From the NCBI GenBank assembly GCA_947650365.1, contig OX393550.1:69061744-69125743 (forward strand): a stretch of DNA of 64,000 nt, read 5' to 3'. The notes under the pieces were generated by a model. The model was not told the origin of the DNA, searched no databases, and saw only the letters and a list, made by a program, of their open reading frames with translations. Below, piece by piece: positions 9,920-20,752 of this stretch. Position 1 is the first letter of the stretch. The number at the start of each line of letters is the position of its first letter. The position numbers and the translations under genes were made by a program. The DNA comes from Chamaelirium japonicum. Its lineage: Eukaryota > Streptophyta > Magnoliopsida > Liliales > Melanthiaceae.

Positions 9920-12270
9920 AAAGAAAAGGCTGCCCTGCATGCCCTCAATAAATGTTTTTTTTTTTTTTAAGGCTTCACTATTGCAATTGGCGGCGTTCAG
10001 TGCTGCAAGCCCAGTTAAATCATACATCATTCAACCAGTTATGTAAACCTTTTGCTTTTATACACAATAAACTTCACAATCTCTGGCATTGTTTAGTTGA
10101 CCCATATACCAAAACACTTGCATATCCAATTATCACACCTCCACTTCCCTTTCATCTTCATCTATGATGTCAATCTCCAACTCAAAAACAAACAATGTCA
10201 CCGCTTTTGCGGCAGGTGATATCAATAAATATGTCCTCTGAAGCCCACCCTACGCTTTCTTATGTAAGTCTTCCCTAGTTTGAGAGAACACTTCAAAGTG
10301 GTTTTGTCAGTTTCTTTAGACATTTCTTCCCGTGACATCCCTTCACAGTCTATAATGGTGCTATATTATTAGTTCGAAATTTTCATTCACGTGATTAGTT
10401 TCTCTACTTCGGAGGGTTTGGAATCCACCACCCTAGATTCAACAATTGGAATAGGAGCATGCTAGTTTTAGGGCTATGGATTCACAGTATGAGGGCTTTT
10501 TTAGTTCCCGTCAAAGATTGAAATTTTGATCGAAATTTTGGTCAAATATTTCGGTTTTGGCCGGGACCGAAACAAAAGGTATGTGTGAAAACCTATTTTG
10601 GTCATTTTCGGCTTTTTTTTATTATCAAATTTTGATCATTTTGGTCATATTTCGAAAAATTTCGGTTTCTGCTTTTGTAACCAGAACTAGTACTGTAAAT
10701 TTCAGTCAATTTTGGCCACTTTCGGTCGAGATTTTGAAAAATTTCGGTTTCAAAACAGAATATAATTTTTAAATTTCGGTCTATTTCGGTTTCAAAACAG
10801 AATATAATTTTTAAATTTATAGCGGTGGTGAGACTAGTGGTGAGCTGGAGATTGAAATTAAAAGAAAGGCTGTGGAGGTGATGGATGAAGTTGAAACAGA
10901 TGTCATAAAGGGAAAGTCAATCGCAAACGGTTGAACAAAGGTAGTAAGAAAGGAATCTGTAAAACTGTTTGGTGTATGGATCAACTAAACAATGCTAGAG
11001 ATTCGAAACTTTTTTATTTGTATAAAGGCAATAGCTTCTGATAACAGAATGAAAGGCGCATGATTATAAAGTTTATCATTATCCATGTACATAGGTGAAG
11101 ATAAACGAAGAATATTTATGTTTTGGTCTTATCCAATTCCGAAATCATGCTCTCAGTTTTTTTTTCATTCTAATATAGATTATGTATTTCTTTAGTATTT
11201 ATTTGCTTTGTAAACCCTTCTTCGCTAGTTATAATTCACTTCCACTATAATTCAAAATTTTCTTTACCTTTAGATATTGAAAGAAGGGAAAACAAGAGAC
11301 AGGGACAAGGAGTAACAAAGATAAGGCATGATCCCCGAGGCCATATTAGGTGAAATCTTTTTTGCGCATCTGCTCATCAGAACCTTCTGCCTCAGTGAGA
11401 TCCATCAGATTGACTTGCTTACGTTTAAAAAGTTAAGAATATGTGATCAGTGCTTATGATCTGGTCTCATCAAATATCTCATTCATGAAAGTGTTGCAAT
11501 ATATCACTTAGTAGTCTTTTTTCTTCCTACAAAGATTCTGTAGTTTTTATACAAGTATTTCTCTGCTTTATATTTCTTCCTTTGCTTGTCATTAATGTTA
11601 AGAGTCAGGGTGAATTTAGTGTAATTCAATTCGTAAGTAATTCAAAATTCTCTTCACCTTAAAGTAGTAAAAGGAGAATTTATGACACTAATATAGAGGA
11701 TTTAGAGTATTAAAGATAATGTACATATTGGCAATTCGCCGTTGTTTGCAAATTATTGCAAACCAAATCCTTCGGCAAACTATAGTAGTCGGCCTTTCAT
11801 AAAATGGACCGCTGTTCACTTGGGATCGAGCTACTTTAATTTTATAAAGCGGCCCGTTGTTCCTCCCCATAATGCATTAGTAGGCCTTTCAAATCAATCA
11901 ACAGACTTCCTCCACCAAGTCAATAAGATGGAAACCAAGGATCCTCCACGAGGAAAGTTAACAATGCAAGGAATGGAACACACATTTGTTAGTAGAGCAA
12001 AACCCACCTAGAAAAATCCATATGTGAAGCATCAATGTCGATAAATCTGCCGGTTCATAGTAATGCAACTTACTAACAGACATAAGATATAATGGCCATC
12101 ACAACTCATGCTGAAGCCGAAGTCTATCTCAGCCTCGTATGAGAAGAAAAGCCACAAATTACATCATTGCATCAACATCAGATAAAACATATTAACTATG
12201 TCTCTGTGATAATAATCAGCAAAGAATGACTACAAATAAAGAGGAGAGAAACATATAACCAAATATAGTA
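9920..12270. other. Intergenic region between the two host genes
   Basis: No recognisable gene. It contains a TTTCGG-rich repeat tract (separate entry) and a short open segment at 10817-10931. That segment follows an acceptor-like TTTATAG and reads about 37 charged residues before TGA; I could not link it to any gene. The rest is AT-rich and featureless to my reading. Confidence 0.4.
10498..10819. repeat. AAATTTCGG-rich repeat tract with 42-bp duplication
   Basis: Dense repetition of TTTCGGT, ATTTTGG and GAAATTT motifs. It ends in a 42-bp tandem duplication (units at 10741 and 10783, sharing ATTTCGGTTTCAAAACAGAA). The composition resembles the TIR element at 36301-37421, so this may be a decayed relative, but no boundaries are visible. 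Confidence 0.5.
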
Positions 12271-12490
12271 CTCCTAATATGGCAAGCCTCCATTATTACA
12301 TAGTTTGAGACCATACTGGCACAGAACCTTGTCCTATCAAAACTTATCAGGCAAGATAAAGGATATCACAATAGTCACTTAAGAATCAAGACTCAAACAA
12401 GAAAACCAAATCTAAACATACGACGTTAAGGCTGAAGTCGCAAATTTTCCAACTAGTTCAAAATAGTCAATTAGGAAGAGAGGGTACCCT
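12271..12490 (-). other. Probable 3' UTR of eIF3d
   Basis: AT-rich sequence directly after the TGA at 12491-12493, with no other open frame. The poly(A) site was not resolved. An A/T-rich run near 12285-12305 (minus: TATGTAATAATGG) is a plausible near-upstream element. Confidence 0.4.
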
Positions 12491-14272
12491 TCAAGCAACA
12501 GCAGCATTAGCATCCTTCTCCACCTGAGCTTCATCCAAAGCAGCGTTGGCCGCAGCTTCAGCAGCCGCATCCATAATGCTGGCAGGATTTTCTCCTTCCG
12601 CGGGTGGCTGCACCTGCTCTTCCTCAGGCAGCGGCTCCTCCACATAGTCATTCTCGAAAGCATCGGCCGGTACCTCATATATCCTCACCTGTGCCTTCGC
12701 TGGGTCCTTCACGAGCACATACTTCCCCTCGTTGAGCTTCATGCATAGGTCCACAATCGACTTGACAATCCCCCACATGTTCGATGTGTTGAGGTTGATC
12801 TGCGCGGCAAAGTCCCTGGGCTTGTACCCAATCACACTCAGTATCACATGGTTGTAGTGATCTCGGGGGTGGACCCTGGAGACGTAGCCCAGCTTCATGA
12901 CATCAGCGCTTGCAAGCAGTGCCTGTGCAGTCCACTTGGCAATCTTGTTGTTATTGTTCTTAAGCTCCGTCGCCAGCACGGCTCCCCTCTGGGTCTCCAG
13001 CTTCTGCCGCCAGTCGACCCCCGAGTACTTGGAGTCAAACTCATTGAGGGCATTGAGGGTGAAGAAGGAGCGCTGCCCCTTCACATCCGAGACAGTGTGG
13101 ACCTCACAGCGGGCAATAAGGTGCATGTCATCGTCAAGCTTCCAGCGGCGGTAGCGATAAGCGGCGGAGGCGACCTCCTCACCTTCGGTAGCAAAGGGGT
13201 TGGGCTCATCGAAGGTGACCTTGTTGCCGTCGCGGATGAGGACCTGCTGTGAGAAGTTCTGATTGATGTAGGTGGCCTCCATGGCGAGGGACGGGGCAGA
13301 GTTGATGTCGTCCTTTCCCTCAGGGAGGGGTTCCTGGCCGCCCTCATTGACCGAGAGTAGGTCGAGCTGGGATCCGTCACGCTTGTCAAAGAAGAGCTTG
13401 TTGCCGACACGCTGGATGACAATGTCCCACGAGTAGGTGGAGCGGGGGGCGCACATGAGGGCGGAGAGGATGGCATCGGTGGCGAAGACGGTGGCACGGT
13501 CCTCGTTGGCAAGGCGACGGATGACGGGGTCGTCGGTGGTGGTGACCTTGAAGAAGTTGCGGGACTTGAAGCGCTCGAGGCGACGCTCGTTCTTGGGGTT
13601 GACGCGGTCGAACGAGCGGTCATAGAACTCGAGGGCACCGCACAAGAGGAGGTCCTCAGGTGGGTCGGGCACCGCGAAGGAGAGCTTCGAGAAGGTGGAG
13701 AAGGGGATCTGGTCGAGCATGGTCCATTCGGGCTGGATGTCGACGGAGGGCTTGAGGGCGGGGGAGTCCCGGCGGTTCCCCCCCTGGCCGTGGGGCCCGG
13801 AGGTGTTGGCGCGGTAGCTGTTGTGGTAGAGGCGGTCGCGGCGTGCGCGCTCCTTCTCGGCCTCGCGCTTGCGGGCCTCCACTTCCTCGTCGCGGCGCTG
13901 GGGGAGCTGGGGCCGCTGCTGGAAACGCCAGCGGGGCCCGAACTTGGGGCGGGGAGGGGGCTTTCCGTCGACGAGGCGGAAGGTGGAGTCATCGTCAGCG
14001 GCGGCGCCCAGGGCGGAGGACTCGTCGAGGGCGAAGTCGAAGACGGCGTCGCGGCCGGCAGCTGAGCGGGAGGGGTTGTTGAAGTTGGTGTTGCGGGTCC
14101 AGTCGGCGATTCGCCCTAGCTTCTCGGATCGGGAGAAGGGGGCGAACGGGATGTTGGACGGCTGGGACCCGATGGCGCTGCCGTCCCTCCGGGGGAGGAG
14201 CGGGACCGTCAGCGTGTCCGGCGGACCCCATCCGTCGGAGTTGAAGGGGACGACGCCCACCTCGAATCCCAT
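12491..14272 (-). CDS. EIF3D: Eukaryotic translation initiation factor 3 subunit D
   Basis: A single 593-aa uninterrupted frame. eIF3d is a peripheral subunit of the cytosolic eIF3 complex that binds the 40S mRNA channel region and can itself bind the 5' cap of selected mRNAs (family knowledge). The start is fixed by the family N-terminus MGFEVGVVPFN, followed by the signature PFAPFSRSEKLGRIADWTRN (about residues 42-61). Next come a Lys/Arg/Glu-rich basic segment (about 110-160, RRDEEVEARKREAEKERARR), the conserved core (EWTMLDQIPFSTFSKL, LLLCGALEFYDRSFDRVN, DDPVIRRLA) and an acidic Glu/Ala-rich tail (about 540-593). Length and domain order match plant family members. The absence of introns is, as far as I know, usual for plant eIF3d. 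GC content is high near the start codon and falls downstream. No damage is seen. Overlapping frames on both strands are shadows. Confidence 0.97.
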   Translation of the reverse strand: MGFEVGVVPFNSDGWGPPDTLTVPLLPRRDGSAIGSQPSNIPFAPFSRSEKLGRIADWTRNTNFNNPSRSAAGRDAVFDFALDESSALGAAADDDSTFRLVDGKPPPRPKFGPRWRFQQRPQLPQRRDEEVEARKREAEKERARRDRLYHNSYRANTSGPHGQGGNRRDSPALKPSVDIQPEWTMLDQIPFSTFSKLSFAVPDPPEDLLLCGALEFYDRSFDRVNPKNERRLERFKSRNFFKVTTTDDPVIRRLANEDRATVFATDAILSALMCAPRSTYSWDIVIQRVGNKLFFDKRDGSQLDLLSVNEGGQEPLPEGKDDINSAPSLAMEATYINQNFSQQVLIRDGNKVTFDEPNPFATEGEEVASAAYRYRRWKLDDDMHLIARCEVHTVSDVKGQRSFFTLNALNEFDSKYSGVDWRQKLETQRGAVLATELKNNNNKIAKWTAQALLASADVMKLGYVSRVHPRDHYNHVILSVIGYKPRDFAAQINLNTSNMWGIVKSIVDLCMKLNEGKYVLVKDPAKAQVRIYEVPADAFENDYVEEPLPEEEQVQPPAEGENPASIMDAAAEAAANAALDEAQVEKDANAAVA

Positions 14273-14430
14273 CTTGATCTCCAGGCGATCTCTGAGTTGG
14301 GAGGGGCGATCTCTGAGATGGGAGGGGCGATGGGCGATCTCAGAGAGAGAGGGCCGATCCGAGAGAGAGTGGATTTGTGGACGATCTCAGGCGATCTCGC
14401 CGAGGGCCTAGGGTTTCAGTAGCTTGTGGT
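14273..14430 (-). promoter_or_regulatory. eIF3d 5' leader with GA/CT repeats and telo-box
   Basis: Directly upstream of the start codon. A unit containing CTCAGAGATCGCCCCTCCCA is repeated, and CT-rich runs follow (plus strand 14337-14365), typical of plant leaders. On the minus strand AAACCCTA (plus 14409-14416) matches the telo-box, a motif known from promoters of plant ribosomal-protein and translation genes. Its position fits the transcription start region, but the start site itself is not visible. Confidence 0.5.
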
Positions 14431-14767
14431 CTAACCCTTCGGGCCTGTTAATAAAGTAAATGGGATAATAAATTTGATTTGTTGCCGTTTGGATTAAAAA
14501 AGTTACAGTAAATTAAAAAAGTTACAGTAAAGTAAATGGTAAGAGATTTACTAGTAGAATTTTTTTTTTTAAAAAAAAATTCAAATAAATTTTTTGATTT
14601 ATTAGTAAATGATTCCGTTGACCATGCCACATTAGCTAATGGTACAATCAAGAGAGAATCACGTGATAGATTCAACTATTTAGGGAGTGACATCTGACCC
14701 ACCACCACTATCCCACTGGTCACCACCCCACCAGCCACCACCACCATGTCGCCCACCCAAGACGTCT
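14431..14767. other. AT-rich spacer between eIF3d and a dead copia element
   Basis: Contains an imperfect tandem of AAAAAAGTTACAGTAAA (about 14495-14535) and an A/T run. No coding sequence. This is the upstream promoter territory of eIF3d, cut short by retrotransposon D beginning about 340 bases from the leader. Confidence 0.5.
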
Positions 14768-15640
14768 TCATTTTTTCTCTCTGGGCCTGTATGGGTCTTT
14801 GTTAATATCTAAAGACATTACAATCATGAGTGTACTAAGTGAATAACATTTATCCATATTAAATATCTTTAGAAGATTTTCAGTATATTTTGCTTGATGG
14901 ACTAAGATCCCATCATTGTTGCGTTCGATCTGCAGGTCGAGGCAAAATTTTGTCTCACCCAGGTCTTTCATTTCAAACTCATTTTTAAGATAGCCAGCAA
15001 TCTTCTCAAACTCTTCGGGAGATCCTATTAGATTTATATAATCTACATATATTGCTGCTATTGTAAATCCATTATGGGATTTCTTAATAAATACGCATGG
15101 GCATATATGATCATTTTTATAGCCTTTCCTAGACAGATATTCATTGAGCTAATTGTACCATAATTTTTCAGATTGTTTCAGACCGTACAATACTTGTTTT
15201 AATCTAATTGAATGCGTATTTCTAGATTTGGAGTTTGGTAAGTCAAATCCTTCAGGGATTTTTATATATATTTCACTATCTAGGTTACCATATAGGTAGG
15301 TTGTCATTACATCCATAAGTCTCGTGCTTAATCTTTCATAGACAGCTAAACTTATAAGATATTTGAATGTGATGGCATCCATAACTGGGGAATATATTTT
15401 TTTCATAATCTATCACAGGTCTCTGCGAGAATCCTTAAGCAACTAAGTGTGCTTTATATCTTTGGATCTCGTTCTTTTTATTTCTTTTTCTAACAAACAC
15501 CCATCTGAAACCTACATGATTTATTCCTTTTGGGGTTTGTATTATAGGTCCAAACACTTCACGCTTTGCGAAGGAATCCAGTTCTGCTTGAATCGTATCC
15601 TTTCATTTTGGCCAATCTTTTCTTTGTCGATATTCTAGGA
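14768..15640 (-). pseudogene. Copia D reverse transcriptase fragments
   Basis: Two open pieces. Piece 15149-15406 carries copia RT features: the TTYLYGNLDSEIYIKIPEGF region and LKQVLYGLKQSEKLWYN. Piece 14768-14971 begins MKDLGETKFCLDLQIERN, the region after the YVDD site, and ends LDINKDPYRPRE. Between them, around 15040, the frame is broken. The upstream part (to 15640) reads as RT N-terminus only in fragments. RNase H is absent, so the element was truncated at its 3' end. It is not functional. Confidence 0.8.
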
Positions 15641-15809
15641 TTATGCGTGGTTCAGTGTCATTATCATCACCCTTTATTATCTCATTTGTCATAGCATATA
15701 AGAATATATCATCAATGACTATTTCTTTTTTATTCCATATTTTTCCTGAGTATGTGTAGAACATAGATATCTCATTATTGTTGGGTAGTGGTACCTTTTT
15801 CCTAGTAAC

Positions 15810-16244
15810 TTATAAGATCTGGAGCATAACCTCGGCTGGAGCGATATGCTTTAATTTGGAAAAATTAGATCTTTGATTCATGACATCTTTCGGACCGTCA
15901 CGAATCTTCTCTTCAGAAGATTTTATATCAGGAACAACTTCTTCAGGAGCTGTAGGGTGTGATATATTATTTAATCTACTCTTCCGGGGAGCTAAATTTT
16001 TGGAACCTATAGGTCTGTCACACTTTTTGCGTGTGTCAGACTCATTTGCTGCCTTATTCTTACTTGGGATATCAATCTTGGCAGGTACATTCATAGTTGT
16101 TATGTGTGATTTAGTTACTTTTGCAACATCATTGAATACATCTGGTAACTCATTTGTAATAGATTGCAAGTGTATTATTTTCCTAACTTCGTGCTCACAT
16201 TGGGGAGTCCTGGGTCTAGATGAGACAGAATAGAAGTATTCCAC
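15810..16244 (-). pseudogene. Copia D integrase-RT linker fragment
   Basis: A 144-aa open piece, low in recognisable motifs and rich in Lys/Ser/Pro (for example RPIGSKNLAPRKSR). Its position between the integrase C-terminus and RT matches the variable linker of copia polyproteins. It overlaps the end of the integrase piece in another frame, which marks a frameshift near 16180-16240. Confidence 0.6.
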
Positions 16245-17152
16245 GATAATTCACGTCGTTTCTCTTGGACGGGACGTTCATTATCTTTCTTATCTTTCCC
16301 TAACGGTGGGAATACTGTCTCATCGAAGTGATAATCTGCAAACCTTGCGGTAAAAATGTCACATGTAAAGGGTTCTAAATATTTAAGAATCGAAGGAGAC
16401 TCAAACCCTACATAAATTCCTAATCTACATTGGGGACCTATTTTAGTTCTCTTTGGTGGGGAAATAGGAGCATACACTGCATATCCAAATTTTCGAAGAT
16501 AAGAAATATTTGGTTGATTTTCAGATACTAATTGTGTAGGAGAGAACATATGGTACGAAGTTGGTCTAATTTTGATTGAAGATGCAGCATGAAGAATTGC
16601 ATGACCCCAAACACTAATAGGTAATTTTGAATGTATTAGAAGGGGTCTAGCCATCATTTGAAGTTATTTGATCAGGGATTCTGCTAAACCATTCTGGGTA
16701 TGAACATAAGGTACAAGGTGTTCAATCTCTATTCCTAGTGATAGACAAAAATCATCAAAAGCTTAAGAGCTAAATTCTGCTGCATTATCCAGCCTAATAG
16801 ATTTGATGGTCTGATCAGGAAAATATGCTCTCAACTTTATTATTTGTGCTAGTAATTTAGCAAATGCAAGGTTTCTAGTCGAAAAAAGGCTCACATGAGA
16901 CCATCTAGTTGATGCATCTATTAAGATCATAAAGTATCTGAAAGGTCCACTAGAGGGGTGAATTGGTTCACATATATTTTTCTGAATTCTATGAAGAAAA
17001 GAAGGTGATTCAGACTCAATTTTTAAAAAAGATGGTCTGGTAATAAGCTTACCTTTGGAGCAAGGAATACAAACTAACTCACTAGGTATGTGATAATGTG
17101 CTAAGGGATGACTACAAGAGTTTTCTACGATCTTTTTTATCATTGTTGTCAC
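16175..17152 (-). pseudogene. Copia D integrase fragments
   Basis: Piece 16763-17152 holds a Cys pair of the zinc-binding region (CIPCSKGK), the core strand with DASTRWSHVSLFST, and the second catalytic Asp in IRLDNAAEF. The first catalytic position reads ICEPIHP, preceded by Asn, so the usual Asp seems lost. Piece 16175-16657 gives the C-terminal part (PLLIHSKLPISVWGHAILHA, then GIYVGFESPSILKYLEP). An in-frame stop or frameshift separates the pieces near 16660-16760, where NGLAESLIK, holding the Glu of the triad, can still be read. Confidence 0.8.
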
Positions 17153-17180
17153 AAGATGTCCTAGATGATCATGCCAAATA

Positions 17181-17690
17181 TTAAAAAACCATAGGATTAT
17201 TGAGCTTCTGGCTTACTATTTGTCTTGGATTAGTATTGAGCTGCTGGCTTCTGTTTGCATGTGACTTAATAATCCCAATATGAGTGAAGTATATCCCTAA
17301 GGATAGATTGGAGAATTTTTCTAGAGTAAACTTTTGGTTTCCAATACTAGAGGTTATACATAAGAATTCATTATTTCCCTCACTCAGAGTTTCTATATAA
17401 TAACCATTTGCTCTTATATCTCTGAAACTGAGTAAGTTTCTTTTAGAGTTACTAGAGTATAAGGCAGATTGTATAAAAATATTAGTTTCATTAGGTAACA
17501 CTAGGTGTGCTTTACCGGAGCCTTCTATTATCTAAGCGGGACCAGCTATGGTCGATATTTTATTTGAACCAAAGCTAATACTTGAGAAGTATTTCTGGTC
17601 CCTAAGTATCGTATGAGTAGTGGCACTGTCTATCATGCAAAGGTTATCACTATTCATGTCTCCCTTGGATTCCATTTCCTAACAAAGAAG
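17181..17690 (-). pseudogene. Copia D protease and pre-integrase fragments
   Basis: On the minus strand near 17640-17600 the sequence reads CMIDSATTHTILRD, a copia aspartic-protease active site of the DSATTHT type. A 106-aa open piece (17181-17501) follows, with pre-integrase character (ALYSSNSKRNLLSFRDIRANG). Stops interrupt the frame near 17530 and 17180. Confidence 0.7.
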
Positions 17691-17814
17691 TAAAATATTG
17701 TTTGATATAAGGTTCTGACAACTCAGATATATAGAAAACGATAAATACTTATATTAATAAGGAAGATCTAAAATATATTATACCAAACAAACAAAATATC
17801 AACTACAATAAAGC

Positions 17815-17935
17815 AAACAACTATTCTGATAAAAATAAATGATGATAGTCTACCAAGCAAACGAAATATTAACCACTAGAAATCAAATAGATGTTCTGAT
17901 AAAAATAAACGATGGCAGTCTATCACTAAAAGTCT
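17815..17935. repeat. ~69-bp imperfect tandem duplication inside copia D
   Basis: Two units share TTCTGATAAAAATAAA followed by GATGxxAGTCTA (starts about 17823 and 17892). This AT-rich stretch lies between the gag and protease parts and is non-coding. It may be a small insertion or a local expansion within the dead element. Confidence 0.6.
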
Positions 17936-18071
17936 CATGTCTCTTATAGTTATCGTTGTAGAAATAAGAAGTTGTGAGCTTGGTTTTGCCTTGCATCTTA
18001 TTGAGTTTATCTCCAAGGAGGTCATCATTGTCAAGGTCAAATATTGTGTTACCCTCTGCTTTCTGTGTTGC

Positions 18072-18623
18072 TTAAAAGTTTGTCACCTCTTCCTTAGATG
18101 CATGACAGTTGTGAGACCAATCACCTTCATGCCTACACTTGAAGCAAGTGTCTGTAGGCCATTTATTAGCAAGAGACTCTTCTTTCACTTGTTTTGCGTA
18201 CAAGGGTTTGTTATTCTGCTTCTTGAAATTTATATTTTGATGCGGGTTGAGTCCACCTCTGCTGGGGTGGCCACGCCTGCCTCTACCTCGGTAGCCTCTT
18301 CTACTGGGGTTATCGTTGCATGGAAGGTACATATAGTCTTATCGATCATCTATCCCTCGGTGACTGGCTCTCCACATAGCTCAAGTCGGGACGCGATGTT
18401 AAACATTGCAGAATTATACTCAGCGACCGATCTAAAATCTTAGTAGTGTAGGTTTATCCATTCATTCCTCGCTGCTGGGAGGATGACAGCCCTTTGATGA
18501 TCATATCTATCTCGTAGGGATTCCCACAGAACTAAGGGATCCTTAACAGTTTGGTATTCGTTCTTTAGGTCTACATGTAGGTGATGACGTAGAAAGATTA
18601 TCGCTTTAACCTTGTCTTCAAAA
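18072..18623 (-). pseudogene. Copia D gag fragment with damaged zinc knuckle
   Basis: Minus-strand reading from the right gives a UBN2-type gag core: AIIFLRHHLHVDLKNEYQ, then DPLVLWESLRDRYDHQ, RNEWINLHY and MFNIASRLELCGE. After a frame break comes an Arg/Gly-rich stretch (RRGYRGRGRRGHPSRGG) and the knuckle CFKCRHEGDWSHNC, in which the expected His of CX2CX4HX4C is Asp. The N-terminus of gag, leader and 5' LTR are missing because the sequence switches to gypsy RNase H at about 18,630. Confidence 0.85.
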
Positions 18624-18637
18624 CTACTTCTTGAGGT

Positions 18638-19052
18638 GTTGTACGAGGTCGAGGTAGTGTTGTATCATTTCACCTCGTGCTACGTAATCCCTATTGACCT
18701 ATTTGATGACTAATTGGGAATCACTATAGACATTGAGGTGATCTACCCCTAGTGCTCAAGCAGTCTCTAATCCTGAGACGCAAATTTCGTACTCAACTTC
18801 GTTGTTAGTGGCATTGAACCCGAGGAGAATAGCTTTCACCAAGTGGTCGAATTCAGGGGATATCAGAACTACCCCAATTACCGAACCGGTGACACTTGAA
18901 ACTTTGTCGGTGTAGAGCTTCCATCGTGCTATGGTCATTGATGGAGCCTTCGGGCTTAGATAGGAGGCCTCAGGGCCTACACTGAGATGTTGCTCATCTT
19001 TATCGTTAAGATACATCTCTGGATCATCTTCAAGGGCAATAGAATCTTCCAT
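18638..19052 (-). pseudogene. Gypsy E RNase H fragment
   Basis: The 98-aa piece 18756-19052 contains WKLYTDKVSSVTGSVIGVVL, where the family usually has Asp-Gly after Thr. It continues with FNATNNEVEYEICVSGLETA, holding the catalytic Glu region. A stop follows, and the minus strand then resumes as HLNVYSDSQLVIKQVNRDYV..MIQHYLDLVQHLKK, with the third catalytic Asp in YSDSQL. The domain ends abruptly near 18,638 at the junction with copia D. Confidence 0.85.
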
Positions 19053-19056
19053 GGGG

Positions 19057-19220
19057 AAGTCAGCCAGGAAGTCGGCTATGATTTACCCTTTGACAGAAAT
19101 GCGAGGCTCGAATTAGATACCGAGCGAACTCATTTCGAAAGTCAGCCAGGAAGTCAGCTACGATTTGCCCTTTGACAGAAATCCGAGGCTCGAATTGGAT
19201 ACCGAGCGAACTCATTTTGA
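19057..19220. repeat. 82-bp tandem duplication between gypsy E RT and RNase H
   Basis: Two units start at 19057 and 19139. Each has AAGTCAGCCAGGAAGTC, then CCTTTGACAGAAAT and GATACCGAGCGAACTCATTT. The length of 82 is not a multiple of three, so the duplication shifts the reading frame. Confidence 0.85.
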
Positions 19221-19699
19221 TTACCTACTTGGTCATCCGACCTGCTCGATCACTCTTATCGAGGATGTCTTTGAGAGGATGCTCGAAAGAGATGGTGATC
19301 AGGTGAGATACGAAGTAGGGGCAAAGTCATCGGGAGGCTATCAACAGAGCCAAGACGTACAATCTTCTCTATCTTTGAGTAGCGAGTATCGGCCGACAGG
19401 AGAGTGTGGCTGGTGTAGTGGATATGACGTTCAATGGTATCTTTTATGCTGACCAAGACTGTACTGATGACTTGGTTGGTAATGGCGAGATAGAGCCAAA
19501 GGGGCTCTACTAGCAATGGTGCTGTCAGGATAGGGGCTTTGGTGAGAACAAATTTGATGCCCTGGAAAGTTGCTCACATGTCGAGTCCCATCCTGATGTG
19601 TCAGTCTTGCGAAGCTTGTCGAAAAAAGGCTTGCACTTGTCGGAGGATTTGGATACAAATCGGTTGAGTGTTGCTAACCTTCCCATGAGATGCTAAACC

Positions 19700-20300
19700 T
19701 TTTTTTGATTAGAAGGTTATAACATATCGAGGATCGCTCGGATCTGAGCTGGATTTGCTTCAACGCCCCTTCTGGTTACTAGGTGACCTAAGAACTTCCC
19801 TGATTGTACTCTGAAGGCGCATTTGGCTGGATTCAGCTTCATGCGGTATCTCCTCAGGACTTGGAATGGTTCGGTAAGGTCGGAGAGATGTTCTTCTCGA
19901 GTTCGACTATTGGTAAGCAGGTCATCGACATAGACCTCGACATTGTGACCGATCTATTCTTTGAACATCTTCATGATTAGCCTTTAGTAGGTTGATCCTG
20001 CATCCTTGAGGCCAAAGGGCATGACATTGTAACAGTAGAGACCCCTATCTGTCACGAAGCATGTCTTCTCTTGATCATCCCGATGCAGGATAATTTGATT
20101 ATAGCCTGAGTATCCATCCATAAAGATAATAGCTTGTGCTCGACGGTGGCGTCGATGAGTTTATTTATTCTTGGCATGGGGAATGGATCTTTTGGACAGG
20201 CTTTGTTAAGGTTGGTGAAGTTGATGCAGACTCTGATCTTTCCATTCTTTTTTGGCATGACGACAATGTTTGAGATCCAAGTTGGATACTCAACTTCACG
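19700..20300 (-). pseudogene. Gypsy E reverse transcriptase fragments
   Basis: Piece 20052-20258 reads KKNGKIRVCINFTNLNKACP and FPMPRINKLIDATVEHKLLS, the classic gypsy RT fingers. A frameshift near 20,110 moves on to DGYSGYNQI, then CYNVMPFGLKDAGSTY and, near 19,935, EVYVDDLL with the YVDD catalytic pair intact. KLNPAKCAFRVQSGKFLGHLV follows at about 19,800. Several stops separate these blocks. Confidence 0.85.
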
Positions 20301-20752
20301 GATGAAGCCAACACTAAGTAACTTATCGATCTCCTCTCGAACCGCAATCAGCCACTTTGGTCAAATGGTTTGAGACTTCTGTTTGACTGGATTCGCCCCG
20401 TTCTTGATTTTGAGTCGATGACATGCATCATCCGGATTTATCCCGGGCATATCTTTGAATCTCCAGGCAAAGATGTCAATGTTGGATTTGAGGAATAAAA
20501 CAATATCTTGCGCTTCTGCAGTGATAAAGCCAGTGCCGATGAAAGTCTCTCGAGGGGGGGTTTCCGTTGCCGAGGTTAACTTGAACGATCTCTTTGACTG
20601 AAGGCGGAGCCTCCCACTCCATCGGTGCAGTTTCTGGCATTGAAGGCTCCGGCCCTTGATTGTTATCTGGTCGAAAGACCAGCTTCATCGGCAGAACACT
20701 TTGCTGGCATAGCGTTGGGCGTTGATTGATTCCATGCTGCCACTGCCTCACA

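Larger units (their letters stand above)
14768..18623 (-). mobile_element. Copia element D, degenerate and truncated
   Basis: Minus-strand Ty1/copia interior in the order gag (right), protease, integrase, reverse transcriptase (left). The RNase H domain and both LTRs are missing. The left end stops inside RT after a PYRPRE motif. The right end stops inside gag, where it abuts gypsy element E. Many stops and frameshifts show that it is old. Its protease motif and protein sequence differ from families A-C in this window, so it is a separate copia lineage. Confidence 0.85.

Noticed and set aside
13081..13992. 303-residue Ser/Pro-rich frame on the minus strand
   Set aside because: It overlaps the eIF3d coding region in another frame. 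High GC content suppresses stops, and the sequence is low-complexity with no family match.
13869..14411. 180-residue plus-strand frame over the eIF3d 5' part
   Set aside because: Antisense shadow of the GC-rich eIF3d start and leader; Arg/Ser-rich with no recognisable motif.
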